The translations under genes were made by a program, and so were the position numbers. Below the pieces are notes generated by a model that was not told the DNA's origin, made no database searches, and was given only the letters and a program-made list of their open reading frames with translations. Source: Neobacillus massiliamazoniensis (GTDB lineage Bacteria; Bacillota; Bacilli; Bacillales; Cytobacillaceae). From it: DNA of 64,000 bases. Every line of letters begins with the position of its first letter. Position 1 is the first letter of the stretch. Shown piece by piece: positions 16,492-25,663 of the stretch. Location: assembly GCF_001048695.1 (NCBI RefSeq), contig NZ_CVRB01000004.1, positions 124,001 to 188,000 on the forward strand. The letters run 5' to 3'.

Positions 16492-16629
16492 ATGGGTAAA
16501 AAACATCGAGCACGAATTAATTCACCAAAGAAAAACAATCATATTCCAGCTGAAACCATTGTGGCAGAACACGAGGCCCATGCTAAGGAACATCAGGCAT
16601 CCAGCGGGAGAAAAAATAATCAGCAGTAA
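16492..16629 (+). CDS. small basic hydrophilic protein, 45 aa
   Basis: Starts MGKKHRARINSPKKN and ends in a His/Gln/Asn-rich tail. A GGGGGGTTAATA spacer and ribosome site overlap the stop of the upstream gene. A spore-type small protein is plausible from size, composition and pairing; it is not assigned to a family. Confidence 0.7.
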   Translation: MGKKHRARINSPKKNNHIPAETIVAEHEAHAKEHQASSGRKNNQQ

Positions 16630-16630
16630 A

Positions 16631-16656
16631 AACCTAAGGGAGCTCCTTAGGTTTTT
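16631..16656 (+). terminator. terminator of the small-protein pair
   Basis: AACCTAAGG / CCTTAGGTT stem with loop GAGCT followed by TTTTT, starting at the stop codon of the second small gene. Confidence 0.92.
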
Positions 16657-16661
16657 CTTAT

Positions 16662-16699
16662 TGTCTAGCTTCAGCGCCCCTGACCAAGGCGCTTCCGCT
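16662..16699. repeat. fragment of a common Bacillus intergenic repeat
   Basis: TGTCTAGCTTCAGCGCC ... GGCGCTTCCGCT matches, from memory, the two ends of a dispersed repeat seen in many Bacillus genomes, here with its middle deleted. The arms GCGCC/GGCGC can pair. Confidence 0.5.
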
Positions 16700-16700
16700 A

Positions 16701-17009
16701 CTATAATAAATTAATCCGATTAATAGGGACCCAGCCTCCTGGCTTTAGTTGATAATAATATTGGCCTCCTCTCCCTTCATCGATAAAAATGATATCCCCG
16801 GTTGAAAGGAATCTCCCTTTATAATTTTCTGGGATTCGATCAGTAACATTAAAGATACTAAAGGTTTCCTTCAAACAATTTTCACGGTTAACAGCCTTTA
16901 CGGTTGTTCGATAAACCGCCATATGCCCTTTATTTTCCCGGCGCTTTGGAGTTTGAAAGATCGTGACATCATATTGAACACATGCTCTTTTTGTTAACAC
17001 TTTGATCAT
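16701..17009 (-). CDS. yodL: YodL-like protein
   Basis: About 102 aa. It matches the B. subtilis YodL domain type (MAVYRTTVKAVNRENCLKETFSIFN in part) and lies in the same place, at the edge of the yozD-yodN-yozE-yokU-kamA run. In B. subtilis YodL overproduction disturbs cell shape through MreB; a similar role is only inferred. Tandem ATGs occur at 17012/17009 behind GGAGGG; the second has the better spacing. A 33-residue upstream extension of the frame has no ribosome site and is excluded. Confidence 0.8.
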   Translation of the reverse strand: MIKVLTKRACVQYDVTIFQTPKRRENKGHMAVYRTTVKAVNRENCLKETFSIFNVTDRIPENYKGRFLSTGDIIFIDEGRGGQYYYQLKPGGWVPINRINLL

Positions 17010-17158
17010 CATAATCCCTCCAATTAATTGTTTAAATTTCTTTGTTATATTAATTAAAGAAGGAAGTAGTCGAATCCTTTGTTGAAAAGGTTCTAATTTT
17101 GTCGAAAACAAAAAAAAGAACCCATTTGGCTCCTTAGGTAAAAATCAATCAATTTTTT

Positions 17159-17255
17159 GGCTCTGTTAAAATTGCTTGTTGATTTCCGCTCCAGGCGAGC
17201 GCCTTCCGCTCCAATCAACATAGTGGCAAAATCAACAATGAGCTTTAACATAGGC
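17159..17255 (+). mobile_element. MITE copy 4 (short form, 97 bp)
   Basis: Ends GGCTCTGTTAAA and TTTAACATAGGC; centre deleted. Perfect 8-bp flanking duplication AATTTTTT (17151-17158, 17256-17263). It separates yodL from yozD. Confidence 0.93.
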
Positions 17256-17326
17256 AATTTTTTTTATATTTCTCCAAAAAGATATTCCTATCTTTGTAAA
17301 AGAATCTATTAAATAGTTCTATCTTG

Positions 17327-17500
17327 TTATTCGTCCTCTACTTCTTCATCAATAATACTTTTTTCAATTAAATATTCGAAGGTGATATCAGCGATTTCCT
17401 CTAATTCCACTTCAGTGGGAACGAATCCCCTTTTTACAAGCTCATGAAAGAAAAATTCCGCAATTTCTTCCGTATCAATAAATACTTCAATTTCTCTCAT
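17327..17500 (-). CDS. yozD: YozD family protein
   Basis: 57-aa acidic protein beginning MREIEVFIDTEEIAEFFFHE, which I recognise as the YozD family. A GGGGGCG ribosome site lies 6 nt before ATG 17500. It is conserved beside yodL and yodN in Bacillus. Function unknown. Confidence 0.85.
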   Translation of the reverse strand: MREIEVFIDTEEIAEFFFHELVKRGFVPTEVELEEIADITFEYLIEKSIIDEEVEDE

Positions 17501-17580
17501 AATATCGCCCCCTTTATAACTGAATGTATGATGATTTAGGCTTTTTCATGCTTATTACTTAGGAAGCGACTACTGATCAC

Positions 17581-18276
17581 TCAAACATGACTTTTTCCAT
17601 CATTATTGGCGAGACTTTCTAATTTCCTAACAATAACCCTCATCACTTGGTAATATTCCTGGTCTGAAAAAAGTTCATAAAGAATTCTGTAGTCATTATA
17701 AATGTCCAAAAGGTTGTCAATTAATTGTTTTCTCTCTTTTTTTCGCTCGATTACTTCCCATTCATCCTTTCTCAATATCTTCTTCGATAACGGTTTGCTC
17801 CCTGTTTTATCCTGCTTATTTACTAAGTATAGGAGACCAAGTTTTTGAATAAACGTATCGGCACTTTCAGCATCCGCAACAAGTGTTAGCTCCTCTTCCC
17901 CTGCTTCCAGCCATTCCCCGTCACTTACCCTTGATAGCTCGTAAATTACATCTTCCCATGCATCCTCTTTGTAGCGCCAAATTTCTGTACGAAAACCTAC
18001 AACTTTGAACAAATCTGCGCCATATCCGCTCACTTGAACTAGGTCACCAATAAAATATTTATATTCAATATCAATTTGCTCCTGCTCCATCACGGTTCCA
18101 TCATATTCTGAAAGAATTTGCAATCCTGATTCGAGAAATAGACCATCACTTTTATTCACTTCATAAACATACTTTCCATCAAGCCATTTTACATCTGTGA
18201 TTCTGCCGACAGTACCATACATCGTAATCACGACCGTATCCCCGATCTTATATTTCGGTTTTTTCCTTCTCGCCAT
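17581..18276 (-). CDS. yodN: YodN-like protein
   Basis: 231 aa from ATG 18276 (AAGGGG 9 nt upstream; the in-frame ATG at 18285 overlaps that site). It contains two SH3-like beta repeats (about residues 6-55, IGDTVVITMYGTVGRI, and 75-125, IGDLVQVSGYGADLF) and a charged helical C-terminus. It matches YodN by neighbourhood. Function unknown; KOW/SH3-like barrels often bind RNA or protein. Confidence 0.8.
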   Translation of the reverse strand: MARRKKPKYKIGDTVVITMYGTVGRITDVKWLDGKYVYEVNKSDGLFLESGLQILSEYDGTVMEQEQIDIEYKYFIGDLVQVSGYGADLFKVVGFRTEIWRYKEDAWEDVIYELSRVSDGEWLEAGEEELTLVADAESADTFIQKLGLLYLVNKQDKTGSKPLSKKILRKDEWEVIERKKERKQLIDNLLDIYNDYRILYELFSDQEYYQVMRVIVRKLESLANNDGKSHV

Positions 18277-18370
18277 GTCCTCCATCCCCTTAAGTGTTAG
18301 TCGTGAATTTTTAATTACAATAGTATATGCGCTGCCATAAAATATCGCTATCCATGTTTAAAAAATGAAA

Positions 18371-18400
18371 AAATCGCCTTTTCCGAATAAAAAGGCGATT
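18371..18400 (-). terminator. terminator of the kamA-yokU-yozE unit
   Basis: AATCGCCTTTT / AAAAAGGCGATT stem followed by T-rich sequence on the minus strand, 19 bp after the yozE stop. Confidence 0.85.
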
Positions 18401-18418
18401 GCGATCATATGGCTGCTA

Positions 18419-18643
18419 TTATTTTGTCTCTGAAATAAGATATAACTGCCATGCTTCATCAAAAATAGACATGGAATTTAAATAATGGCCATTCATTTCT
18501 AAATAGGAACTAAGCTCGTGGTAGTCTTCAGAAATTTTAGGAAAGCTATGGTCTAAATAGACATCATTGGCAAATTGACTGATTTCATCCTTTGGAGCTG
18601 GATGCCTATATTTCATTAAAAAATGGTAAAATGATTTTATCAT
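18419..18643 (-). CDS. yozE: YozE family protein (UPF0346)
   Basis: 74 aa beginning MIKSFYHFLMKYRHPAPKDE, diagnostic of the YozE SAM-like fold family. I start at ATG 18643; the open frame upstream has no ribosome site. It is conserved next to yokU and kamA in Bacillus. Role unknown. Confidence 0.92.
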   Translation of the reverse strand: MIKSFYHFLMKYRHPAPKDEISQFANDVYLDHSFPKISEDYHELSSYLEMNGHYLNSMSIFDEAWQLYLISETK

Positions 18644-18759
18644 CTCAAAAACGCCCTTCCAATCAGAATTCAAGGACAACCTACTCACTACTATAATGGA
18701 TGCTACTTTTGTCGTCCAGTTCTATAGAATTTGCAGTTCGATTTTTCAGGCGTTGTTCT

Positions 18760-19038
18760 TTATGATGTAAAATCGAAATAATTTTTCTTTAATAATCTCG
18801 GCATTTTTAATAATTCATTAAACGAAATAACTTTCCCTACTATTTTACTGTCTATTAAAAATAATTGATCCTCTATTTCTTTCACGACCCTCTCACACTG
18901 ATAGGTCATCAGACAGTCATTACAAATCACTGTGGGAGTTTCTGTAATTTCAATTGCTCGCGAACCATCCGGTAATTCCCAAAAAACTGATTCTGTTTTG
19001 GATACAATTTTAGTGCTGCTGCACCACTCACATTCCAT
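18760..19038 (-). CDS. yokU: YokU family zinc-finger protein
   Basis: 92 aa with CEWC at residues 3-6 and CNDC near 38-41, a YgiT/MqsA-type zinc finger, then a short helical tail. It lies 14 bp after kamA and is likely cotranscribed with it. No toxin partner is adjacent, so it is not treated as an antitoxin. Confidence 0.88.
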   Translation of the reverse strand: MECEWCSSTKIVSKTESVFWELPDGSRAIEITETPTVICNDCLMTYQCERVVKEIEDQLFLIDSKIVGKVISFNELLKMPRLLKKNYFDFTS

Positions 19039-19052
19039 TATTTCCTCCCCCC

Positions 19053-20492
19053 TTATTCTTTCACCGCTTCTGACTGATCAACACTATTCTTACTTGGACT
19101 ACTTTCATTTTCCTTTTGCGATAATGCCTTAAATTTCTTTTCCTTTAACTCATCTCGCTTGCCTCTTTTATCCTTTAAAGAGGCATGTGCTGGATCTTCA
19201 TTATATTCCTTGCGGCGATTTAACCGCGTTAATCCTTCCGGGACAAGATTAAATTGATAATCATTCATAATTCCTGCAATTCCGTCAAGTGACTTTTTCT
19301 CATCCATATCAGGATATATTTCTTTATAATAATCCTCTGCTTTCCCTGGTATATAGTTTTCAGGCTCTGGGTATGAGGTAATGACTCCCTCGAAGTTACG
19401 TAGAACCACCTTCTCTGGGCTTTGCGAAATCAAATAATTCGGCTGCAGCGCGATTTTCCCCCCGCCTCCAGGAGCATCAATGACAAAGGTCGGCACGGCA
19501 TATCCACTTGTATGTCCGCGCAGTCCTTCGATAATTTCTAACCCCTTGGATACTGGAGCACGGAAATGCCCAATGCCCTCTGAAAGGTCACATTGATAAA
19601 TATAATATGGACGAACACGAATTTTCACTAAGTCATGCATCAGTCTTTTCATGATCGGTACACTGTCATTGATCCCTGCTAGAATAACAGACTGATTTCC
19701 AACAGGAACACCAGCATTTGCTAGCATTTCACATGCCTTTTTTGAATCCTCGGTTATCTCAATGGACGTATTAAAATGAGTGTTCAACCATATGGGATGA
19801 TATTTTTTCAAAATATTGCAGAGGTTTTCTGTAATTCGCTGTGGAAATACAACAGGTGCCCTTGTTCCAATTCGAATAATTTCCACATGATCAATTTCTC
19901 GTAAATGTTTTAGAATATATTCTAGAATATTATCGTTGATTAATAGTCCGTCCCCGCCTGAAATTAAGACATCTCGCACTTGCGGTGTCTCACGGATATA
20001 AGAAATAGCTAAATCCAGTTGTTTTTTAGGAACACCCATCCCAATCTGCCCTGAAAAACGCCTTCTCGTGCAGTACCGGCAATACATCGAGCATTGGTTG
20101 GTTACGAGGAAGAGAACGCGGTCGGGATAGCGATGTGTTAAACCTGGTGAAGGCGAGTCCTCATCTTCATACAAAGGATCCTCTAAATCATATTTCGTCT
20201 TATATATCTCTTTAGAAACAGGGACTGATTGCATCCGGATAGGGCATCTTGGGTCAACAGGGTTCATGAGGGAAGCATAATATGGTGTGATATTTAAAGG
20301 AATCGTTTTAGTAGAAATTCTAACGCCCTCTTCTTCATCAGGTGTGAGCTTGATGACCTTTTTTAAGTCCTCTAAAGTCCGAACGGTATTGGTTAACTGC
20401 CAGAGCCAGTCGTTCCATTGTTCTTCTGTCACGTCTTTCCAAAGCTCTATATCCTTCCAATGCCTTTTTGGCTTATATAAAAAAGATTTCAT
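19053..20492 (-). CDS. kamA: lysine 2,3-aminomutase
   Basis: Radical-SAM, PLP-dependent enzyme that converts L-lysine to L-beta-lysine. The iron-sulfur motif CSMYCRYC has Cys134, Cys138 and Cys141; the SAM motif GGDGLL follows and the PLP Lys lies in the late GGGGKIALQPNY region. I start at ATG 20492 (GGAGG 8 nt upstream). It has an extended charged C-terminus, as in Bacillus KamA. Transcription is predicted from the sigma-54 promoter just upstream, activated by the neighbouring KamR. Confidence 0.96.
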   Translation of the reverse strand: MKSFLYKPKRHWKDIELWKDVTEEQWNDWLWQLTNTVRTLEDLKKVIKLTPDEEEGVRISTKTIPLNITPYYASLMNPVDPRCPIRMQSVPVSKEIYKTKYDLEDPLYEDEDSPSPGLTHRYPDRVLFLVTNQCSMYCRYCTRRRFSGQIGMGVPKKQLDLAISYIRETPQVRDVLISGGDGLLINDNILEYILKHLREIDHVEIIRIGTRAPVVFPQRITENLCNILKKYHPIWLNTHFNTSIEITEDSKKACEMLANAGVPVGNQSVILAGINDSVPIMKRLMHDLVKIRVRPYYIYQCDLSEGIGHFRAPVSKGLEIIEGLRGHTSGYAVPTFVIDAPGGGGKIALQPNYLISQSPEKVVLRNFEGVITSYPEPENYIPGKAEDYYKEIYPDMDEKKSLDGIAGIMNDYQFNLVPEGLTRLNRRKEYNEDPAHASLKDKRGKRDELKEKKFKALSQKENESSPSKNSVDQSEAVKE

Positions 20493-20527
20493 CCATAATT
20501 CCTCCAATCCAGCTTTATTTTAAAATA

Positions 20528-20543
20528 TGCAAGAATCGTGCCA
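20528..20543 (-). promoter_or_regulatory. sigma-54 (SigL) promoter of kamA
   Basis: Minus strand reads TGGCACGATTCTTGCA: GG at -24 and GC at -12 with the exact 10-bp separation. It lies about 36 nt before kamA and directly downstream of the gene for a sigma-54 activator. Confidence 0.92.
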
Positions 20544-20595
20544 ATTCTATATTGCTGGAATAAGAAGGCTTCCACTCGTTTCTTGTCTGTTTAGC

Positions 20596-20625
20596 CAAAA
20601 AAAAAGTGCCTGAAATTTGGCACTT
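20596..20625 (-). terminator. kamR terminator
   Basis: AAGTGCC / GGCACTT stem with 8-nt loop and nine T on the minus strand, starting at the kamR stop. It isolates kamA transcription from the upstream genes. Confidence 0.85.
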
Positions 20626-22016
20626 CATTTCCTTGATTTTTTTAGTTTATATTGCAAAGTTTGCCTTGGAATCTCTAAAAGCTTAGCAGCTTTGTTTATA
20701 TTTCCACTAGCCTTTAAAAGAGCCTCATGAATAAGCTGGTTCTCAAATTCTTCGACATTTCCACGCAATGATAAAGTTTTATGAATTCCCGCTTCTTTTG
20801 TCAGTTGTGGTGTAAGTTGTTTTAACATGATGGGGAGGTCCTCTTCTTTTAACAAAGTTGTTTCGCAAATATTCATCATATATTCGATTGTGTGTTTTAA
20901 TTCACGGACATTCCCAGGCCAATGATATTCAATGAAGAAAATTTCTAGGTTTTTCTCCATTCCACTGATGTCCTTATGCAACTTATGATTAAAAATTCGA
21001 ATAAAATAATTTGTTAAGTAAAGAATATCATCTTTTCTCTCTCTTAATGGGAGAAGGGAAAAAGTAAAGACATTTAAACGATAAAAAAGGTCAGAGCGTA
21101 GCTTATTGTCACGGAGTGCCTCCATTGGATGCACATTCATGGCTGCAATAACCCGGACATTAACGGAAATGTTTTCTGAGCTTCCTACCCTTCTAACCAT
21201 GCCATCCTCTAACACCCTTAACAGCTTTGCCTGTAGTACAATGGGCATTGTATGAAGTTCATCAAGGAAAAGTGTGCCCTCGTCAGCCAATTCAAATAAC
21301 CCCTTCCGCTCAACAGCACCGGTATAACTTCCTTTCGAAGTGCCAAAAAGGATGCTTTCCAGTAATGTTTCCGGAATAGCTGCACAATTTTGCGTAATAA
21401 ATGGTCCATTTGCACGATTTGATTCATGGTGAATTCCTTGGACAAATAATTCCTTTCCCGTACCACTCTCACCATAAACAAGAATGGAAGCATCGTATTT
21501 TGCTAATTTTTTCGCTTCGTTTTTTAGGCGAATAAACTCGGGATGAAGGGTCATTAAATCGTTCAATGTGTACCTGACATTGTTCAATATCTTTTTATTA
21601 CCTTTATTTTGAAATTTTTGTAGATCAAGAAGCCTTTCAGCAAGAAGCTTCATTCGTGAATAATCTTTGGCAATTTCGACTGCTCCGACCATCTCACCTT
21701 CGAGAATTAAAGGTAATGTGGTATTGATTGTATCAATTCTTGTCCCATGTAAATTGACGTATTCTTGTGTCTGGTGATAAATTGGTTTCCCGGTTTTCAT
21801 TACCTGTAGTAAGGTACTAGATTCCTCAGTAAGTGATGGAAAGGAAGCAAATAAATGCTTTCCAAGTACTTCCTTCACATTCATACCATCATGCCTAGCG
21901 GCCACCTCATTGTAAAATATCGTTTCGCCATTTGTATTTACTACATGAATTCCTTCATCAATACTTTTTAGAATTGCGGTTAAAACTTCTTCTGTTAATG
22001 TCGTAAAATGAACCAA
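20625..22016 (-). CDS. kamR: sigma-54-dependent activator of the kam locus
   Basis: 463 aa. PAS sensor domain (about 8-110), AAA+ sigma-54 interaction domain (about 150-380) with Walker A GESGTGKEL, the sigma-54 contact loop GSYTGA and LFLDE, then a Fis-type helix-turn-helix (about 420-460, NINKAAKLLEIPRQTLQYKL). It has no response-regulator receiver domain, so it probably senses a ligand through PAS. Its place between yodP and kamA and the sigma-54 promoter before kamA fit the KamR regulator reported for the Bacillus kam locus. Confidence 0.9.
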   Translation of the reverse strand: MVHFTTLTEEVLTAILKSIDEGIHVVNTNGETIFYNEVAARHDGMNVKEVLGKHLFASFPSLTEESSTLLQVMKTGKPIYHQTQEYVNLHGTRIDTINTTLPLILEGEMVGAVEIAKDYSRMKLLAERLLDLQKFQNKGNKKILNNVRYTLNDLMTLHPEFIRLKNEAKKLAKYDASILVYGESGTGKELFVQGIHHESNRANGPFITQNCAAIPETLLESILFGTSKGSYTGAVERKGLFELADEGTLFLDELHTMPIVLQAKLLRVLEDGMVRRVGSSENISVNVRVIAAMNVHPMEALRDNKLRSDLFYRLNVFTFSLLPLRERKDDILYLTNYFIRIFNHKLHKDISGMEKNLEIFFIEYHWPGNVRELKHTIEYMMNICETTLLKEEDLPIMLKQLTPQLTKEAGIHKTLSLRGNVEEFENQLIHEALLKASGNINKAAKLLEIPRQTLQYKLKKSRK

Positions 22017-22081
22017 TCCTACACCTCCCCACCATCACTATATGAAGAGATGCCGAAAAATTGTCACCATAAGCTAAAAAG

Positions 22082-22936
22082 TTAGCAGTTTGCCAGATTC
22101 TTCACCCACATATTCATATTTTCCAGCTTGTCATAAATATAGCAATTATTCATTAACCTTCCTCGATAGTGATAACCAAGCTGAAAAAGAACTGCATTCA
22201 TGCCAAAGGATAATGACCTTGCAATCGAATAAGCACAAAAAATCCCGTTTTGTCTCAGTTCTTCCTCGAGCTTTTGAAGAATTATTTTCATTAATCCATA
22301 TTTTCGATGTTCCGGAAGTGTTGCACAATCAGTTAGTTCCGCATTTTTATAAAATGAATTGATTTCTGCCGAAGCAGCACTTACGATTTTACCCTGGTAA
22401 AAAAAGACGTAATAGATGGTTCCATCCTTCATCGTCTTTTTCACATATTCTGAATCATGAAGTGGTGTTGGATAAATTTGAAAAACCTGACGATACAGCA
22501 TTGAAAGCTCTTCAGCACAATTCTGATCGGCCTTTACTATCCTATACTCCTTTGGAGGATCGATTTTTTCATTGGTAGGTTTCAATTGATAAATGCTACT
22601 GATCATCCCATCCTCGGTAATCCAATGATCATTTTTCTTCCGCTCGAGTGTGTAAAACTTTGAAAAAAAGTGGGCATTCGAGCCCAGAAAATAGCGATCT
22701 ATGATGGCTTCAGGCTGAAAACCGATTTCATAGAAGGAAAGTAAATCCTCAGATCGCCCTTTTATGATCAACTTTTCCGTATGATATTGATGGGCAAGCT
22801 CATCAGCCTTTTGTAGCAGTAAATTTATATTTCCGCGATAATCGTCGATTCTGATACGTTTATTAAAAGGATCTAGATATACTTCTAAGTAGAAGCAGGG
22901 TTCATCGAAAATGATTGTTGAGGCTGATTGGTTCAT
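22082..22936 (-). CDS. ablB: beta-lysine N6-acetyltransferase (YodP/AblB)
   Basis: 284 aa. The GNAT domain in the C-terminal half (about 130-280) contains DCATLPEHRKYGLMKIIL, the acetyl-CoA loop region. Paired with KamA in archaea and bacilli, AblB makes N6-acetyl-beta-lysine, an osmolyte or a lysine-degradation intermediate. AAGGAG lies 7 nt before the ATG. It is separated from kamR by 65 bp, and a terminator-like hairpin lies between it and yodQ, suggesting partial uncoupling. Confidence 0.9.
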   Translation of the reverse strand: MNQSASTIIFDEPCFYLEVYLDPFNKRIRIDDYRGNINLLLQKADELAHQYHTEKLIIKGRSEDLLSFYEIGFQPEAIIDRYFLGSNAHFFSKFYTLERKKNDHWITEDGMISSIYQLKPTNEKIDPPKEYRIVKADQNCAEELSMLYRQVFQIYPTPLHDSEYVKKTMKDGTIYYVFFYQGKIVSAASAEINSFYKNAELTDCATLPEHRKYGLMKIILQKLEEELRQNGIFCAYSIARSLSFGMNAVLFQLGYHYRGRLMNNCYIYDKLENMNMWVKNLANC

Positions 22937-22963
22937 GCGTTTCGCTCCTTATAATGCTATTGT

Positions 22964-22996
22964 TAAAAAATGCCTGACCAAGACGGCCAGACATTT
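22964..22996 (-). terminator. internal terminator between yodQ and yodP
   Basis: On the minus-strand RNA a 12-bp stem (AAAUGUCUGGCC with GGUCAGGCAUUU, two G-U pairs) is followed by six U. It may attenuate transcription into yodP-kamR. Confidence 0.7.
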
Positions 22997-23019
22997 CCTT
23001 TTATTCCTGAACTCCGTAC

Positions 23020-24297
23020 TTACTCACTTATTTCACACCATCTCATCAATGTCAAGGCAATAACCTCACTTGCTACAAAAACATCCTCCAACTGAATATA
23101 TTCGTTGGCATCATGAGCCATCTCCGTAATACCCGGTCCAAAAATAACGACTGGAGTGTTTCCAACTGTTGACAGAATTCCACCATCCGTTCCCCACGGG
23201 CTTGCTTCAATTATCGGTGATTTTTCTAAAACTTCTACAAAACTATTGGAAAGTTCAGTCATTAGCGCATGGTCAACTTCCAAACTTCCAGGCAGCCAGC
23301 GACCTCCAAACCATTCAATGGCTAAAGGGTGTTCGCGGAACCACTCATCCTGTTCATTCATTTCCTGTAAACAAGCTTCCATTTCCTTTTGAGCTGCTTG
23401 AATAGATTCATCCGGTGATACACCCATTCGTCCTTCAATCGTTGCAAGATCAGGTACTGAAGATGGCCATTGACCGCTTGAGACCTTCCCGATATTAATC
23501 GGAATGGGAATTGGGATTTTCGCAAACAGCGGGTCAGTAATTTTTGCATTTCTATCTTTCTCTAATTTTTGCAATCTTTCTATCACCATAACTGATTTTT
23601 CGATTGCACTGACCCCTTCGTACCGGGTACCGCCATGGGCGGCCCTACCAATTACAGTAATTCTAAACCACATCGACCCTTGCTGCTTTGGAAATACTTT
23701 CATATTGGTTGGTTCAGGAATAATAGCCCCATCTGCTCGGTATCCTCTTAATACTGCCGCAAGCGTGCCAGCACCACCGCTTTCTTCTTCGATAACGCTT
23801 TGAAAAATACAATCTCCTTTCAGCTTTATCCCGCATGCAATTAATGACTCGATGGCCATTAACATCGCTGCGATGCCACCCTTCATATCGGTTGACCCTC
23901 TGCCAAATAGCTTGCCGCATTCTATTTTCCCACTAAACGCATCATGCTCCCAACTTTTTTCGTCACCAACAGGCACAACATCAATATGTCCATTTAAAAT
24001 CATGGACTTCCCGCCACCCGTTCCTTTTAAAACCGCAACAAGGTTTGGGCTACCCTCGAAGCTTTGGCGGTCACAGCAATAAGCTGGATGATTTTTCAAC
24101 TCTTCCGCGTCGATTTCCCAAATATCTAAGTCTAGGCCAAGCTGCCGACATTTTTCAATAAGAATGGCTTGCGTACTGCTTTCATTTCCCCTAGTACTAT
24201 TCTCACGTACAAGTATTTGCAGAAGTCTTGCCCCTCTTGCTCGATTCTCCTTTAGCCATTGTCTGATTCGAATAATGTTTTTCTCCAACAGATTCAC
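23020..24297 (-). CDS. yodQ: M20 family deacylase (YodQ)
   Basis: 425-aa metallohydrolase of the ArgE/DapE group. Zinc ligands lie in NGHIDVVP and GSTDMKGG, the catalytic Glu pair in IEEESGG, and the last His in DANEY-containing MAHDANEY. The dimerisation lid lies between about 200 and 310. In the kam cluster it could deacylate an acyl-amino acid intermediate of lysine breakdown. It is the fourth gene of the yodT-S-R-Q run. Confidence 0.9.
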   Translation of the reverse strand: MNLLEKNIIRIRQWLKENRARGARLLQILVRENSTRGNESSTQAILIEKCRQLGLDLDIWEIDAEELKNHPAYCCDRQSFEGSPNLVAVLKGTGGGKSMILNGHIDVVPVGDEKSWEHDAFSGKIECGKLFGRGSTDMKGGIAAMLMAIESLIACGIKLKGDCIFQSVIEEESGGAGTLAAVLRGYRADGAIIPEPTNMKVFPKQQGSMWFRITVIGRAAHGGTRYEGVSAIEKSVMVIERLQKLEKDRNAKITDPLFAKIPIPIPINIGKVSSGQWPSSVPDLATIEGRMGVSPDESIQAAQKEMEACLQEMNEQDEWFREHPLAIEWFGGRWLPGSLEVDHALMTELSNSFVEVLEKSPIIEASPWGTDGGILSTVGNTPVVIFGPGITEMAHDANEYIQLEDVFVASEVIALTLMRWCEISE

Positions 24298-24320
24298 TCC
24301 TTTAGGGCACGATGGGTGTA

Positions 24321-24986
24321 TTAAAACGATATTTTTCGAACATATTCACTGACAGCAAATTCACCCTCAGTTTTATTCTTAACTGCCTCGATATCATAGG
24401 GTGCAAACAATTCTGTTAATAGCAGCTCGTTTTCCGTTACACGGAATACAGCTAATTCTGTAACAATAAGGTTGACACACGCTTTCGTTGTTAGCGGCAA
24501 AGTACACTCTTTTACAATTTTGGGATTTCCGAATTTATCTGTATGATTCATTAATACAATCACTTTTTTTGCCTTTTGCGCTAGCTCCATTCCCCCGCCC
24601 ATACCCGGCACTTTTTTTCCCGGAACAATCCAATTTGCAAGGTCACCCTTTTGGCTGACTTGGAGTGAGCCAAGAATAGTTACATCCACTCTTCCACTAC
24701 GAATCATTGCAAAACTGGTGGCACTATCGCAATAGGAACCGCAGCTGTTCAATGTGACGGGAAAACCGCCGGCATTACATAAATTTTCATCCTCATCCCC
24801 TTTATTTGGGCTTGATCCCATCCCTACAATTCCATTTTCCGCATGAAACATGACTTGGATTCCGCTTGATAGATGGTTAGGAACAAGAGATGGAATTCCG
24901 ATACCGAGATTAACGACCATTCCAGTTTGAATCTCTTCCGCTGCCCTTTTTGCCATTTGATTACGAATATCTATTCCCATGCCCAT
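24321..24986 (-). CDS. yodR: CoA-transferase subunit B (YodR)
   Basis: 221 aa. The beta subunit of a 3-oxoacid-type CoA-transferase, with the catalytic Glu in FHAENGIVGMG and GGGMELAQKAK. It starts 16 bp inside yodS, with GGGGGTG 8 nt before the ATG, so it is coupled to subunit A. Together with YodS it probably transfers CoA onto a carboxylate from lysine degradation (inference). Confidence 0.92.
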   Translation of the reverse strand: MGMGIDIRNQMAKRAAEEIQTGMVVNLGIGIPSLVPNHLSSGIQVMFHAENGIVGMGSSPNKGDEDENLCNAGGFPVTLNSCGSYCDSATSFAMIRSGRVDVTILGSLQVSQKGDLANWIVPGKKVPGMGGGMELAQKAKKVIVLMNHTDKFGNPKIVKECTLPLTTKACVNLIVTELAVFRVTENELLLTELFAPYDIEAVKNKTEGEFAVSEYVRKISF

Positions 24987-25663
24987 TTCCAGTTCACCCC
25001 CTTAGATTGGATAATATAATCAACGAATACACCAGGGGTAATGATTTCTTCAGGATTCAGACTTCCCATGGGGACAATTTCTTCTACTTCTGCAATCGTT
25101 ACATTTCCTGCCATTGCCACAAGAGGATTCGTATTGCGAGCACTTTTGTCATAAATTAAATTGCCATATGGGTCGGCTTTTTTGGCATAGACGATGGCTA
25201 CTTCAGCGGTTAAAGCAGTTTCAATAAGGTAATCCTTCCCATCTAACTGATAGTGGGGTTTATTTGCGGCTACGATTTCATTGTCCACTCCAATATCAGA
25301 GAGAATAGCAGCAAGCCCGACACCTCCGGCACGAATTCTTTCTGCCAAGATTCCTTGAGGGGAAAAATCGACCTCCAGCTTTCCGCGATTCATGAGCTGT
25401 CCGGCAACTGGATTTGAACCGATATGCGAGGCTATTACTTTTTTAGCCCTTTCCTGACTAATGATTTTCCCAATTCCAATATGAGGAAATCCAGTATCAT
25501 TTCCAATTAGCGTGATATTTCGAACCCCTTTCTCCAGGATGCCATCAATAACAGTTGGAGGGGAACCAACTCCACCAAAGCCGCCGAACATTAAGGTCAT
25601 TTCGTCATGAAAAAATTCCAATACCCTTTCTAATGTAGTTATTTTCCCATAAGGATTTTCCAT
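24971..25663 (-). CDS. yodS: CoA-transferase subunit A (YodS)
   Basis: 230 aa. The alpha subunit, with the N-terminal GGFGGVGSP nucleotide-binding signature and LIGNDTGF. It abuts yodT (stop and start adjacent) and overlaps yodR by 16 bp. Confidence 0.93.
   Translation of the reverse strand: MENPYGKITTLERVLEFFHDEMTLMFGGFGGVGSPPTVIDGILEKGVRNITLIGNDTGFPHIGIGKIISQERAKKVIASHIGSNPVAGQLMNRGKLEVDFSPQGILAERIRAGGVGLAAILSDIGVDNEIVAANKPHYQLDGKDYLIETALTAEVAIVYAKKADPYGNLIYDKSARNTNPLVAMAGNVTIAEVEEIVPMGSLNPEEIITPGVFVDYIIQSKGVNWKWAWE

Noticed and set aside
18760-19038. YokU as an MqsA-type antitoxin
   Set aside because: Only the zinc-finger half is present, there is no helix-turn-helix domain and no toxin gene is adjacent.
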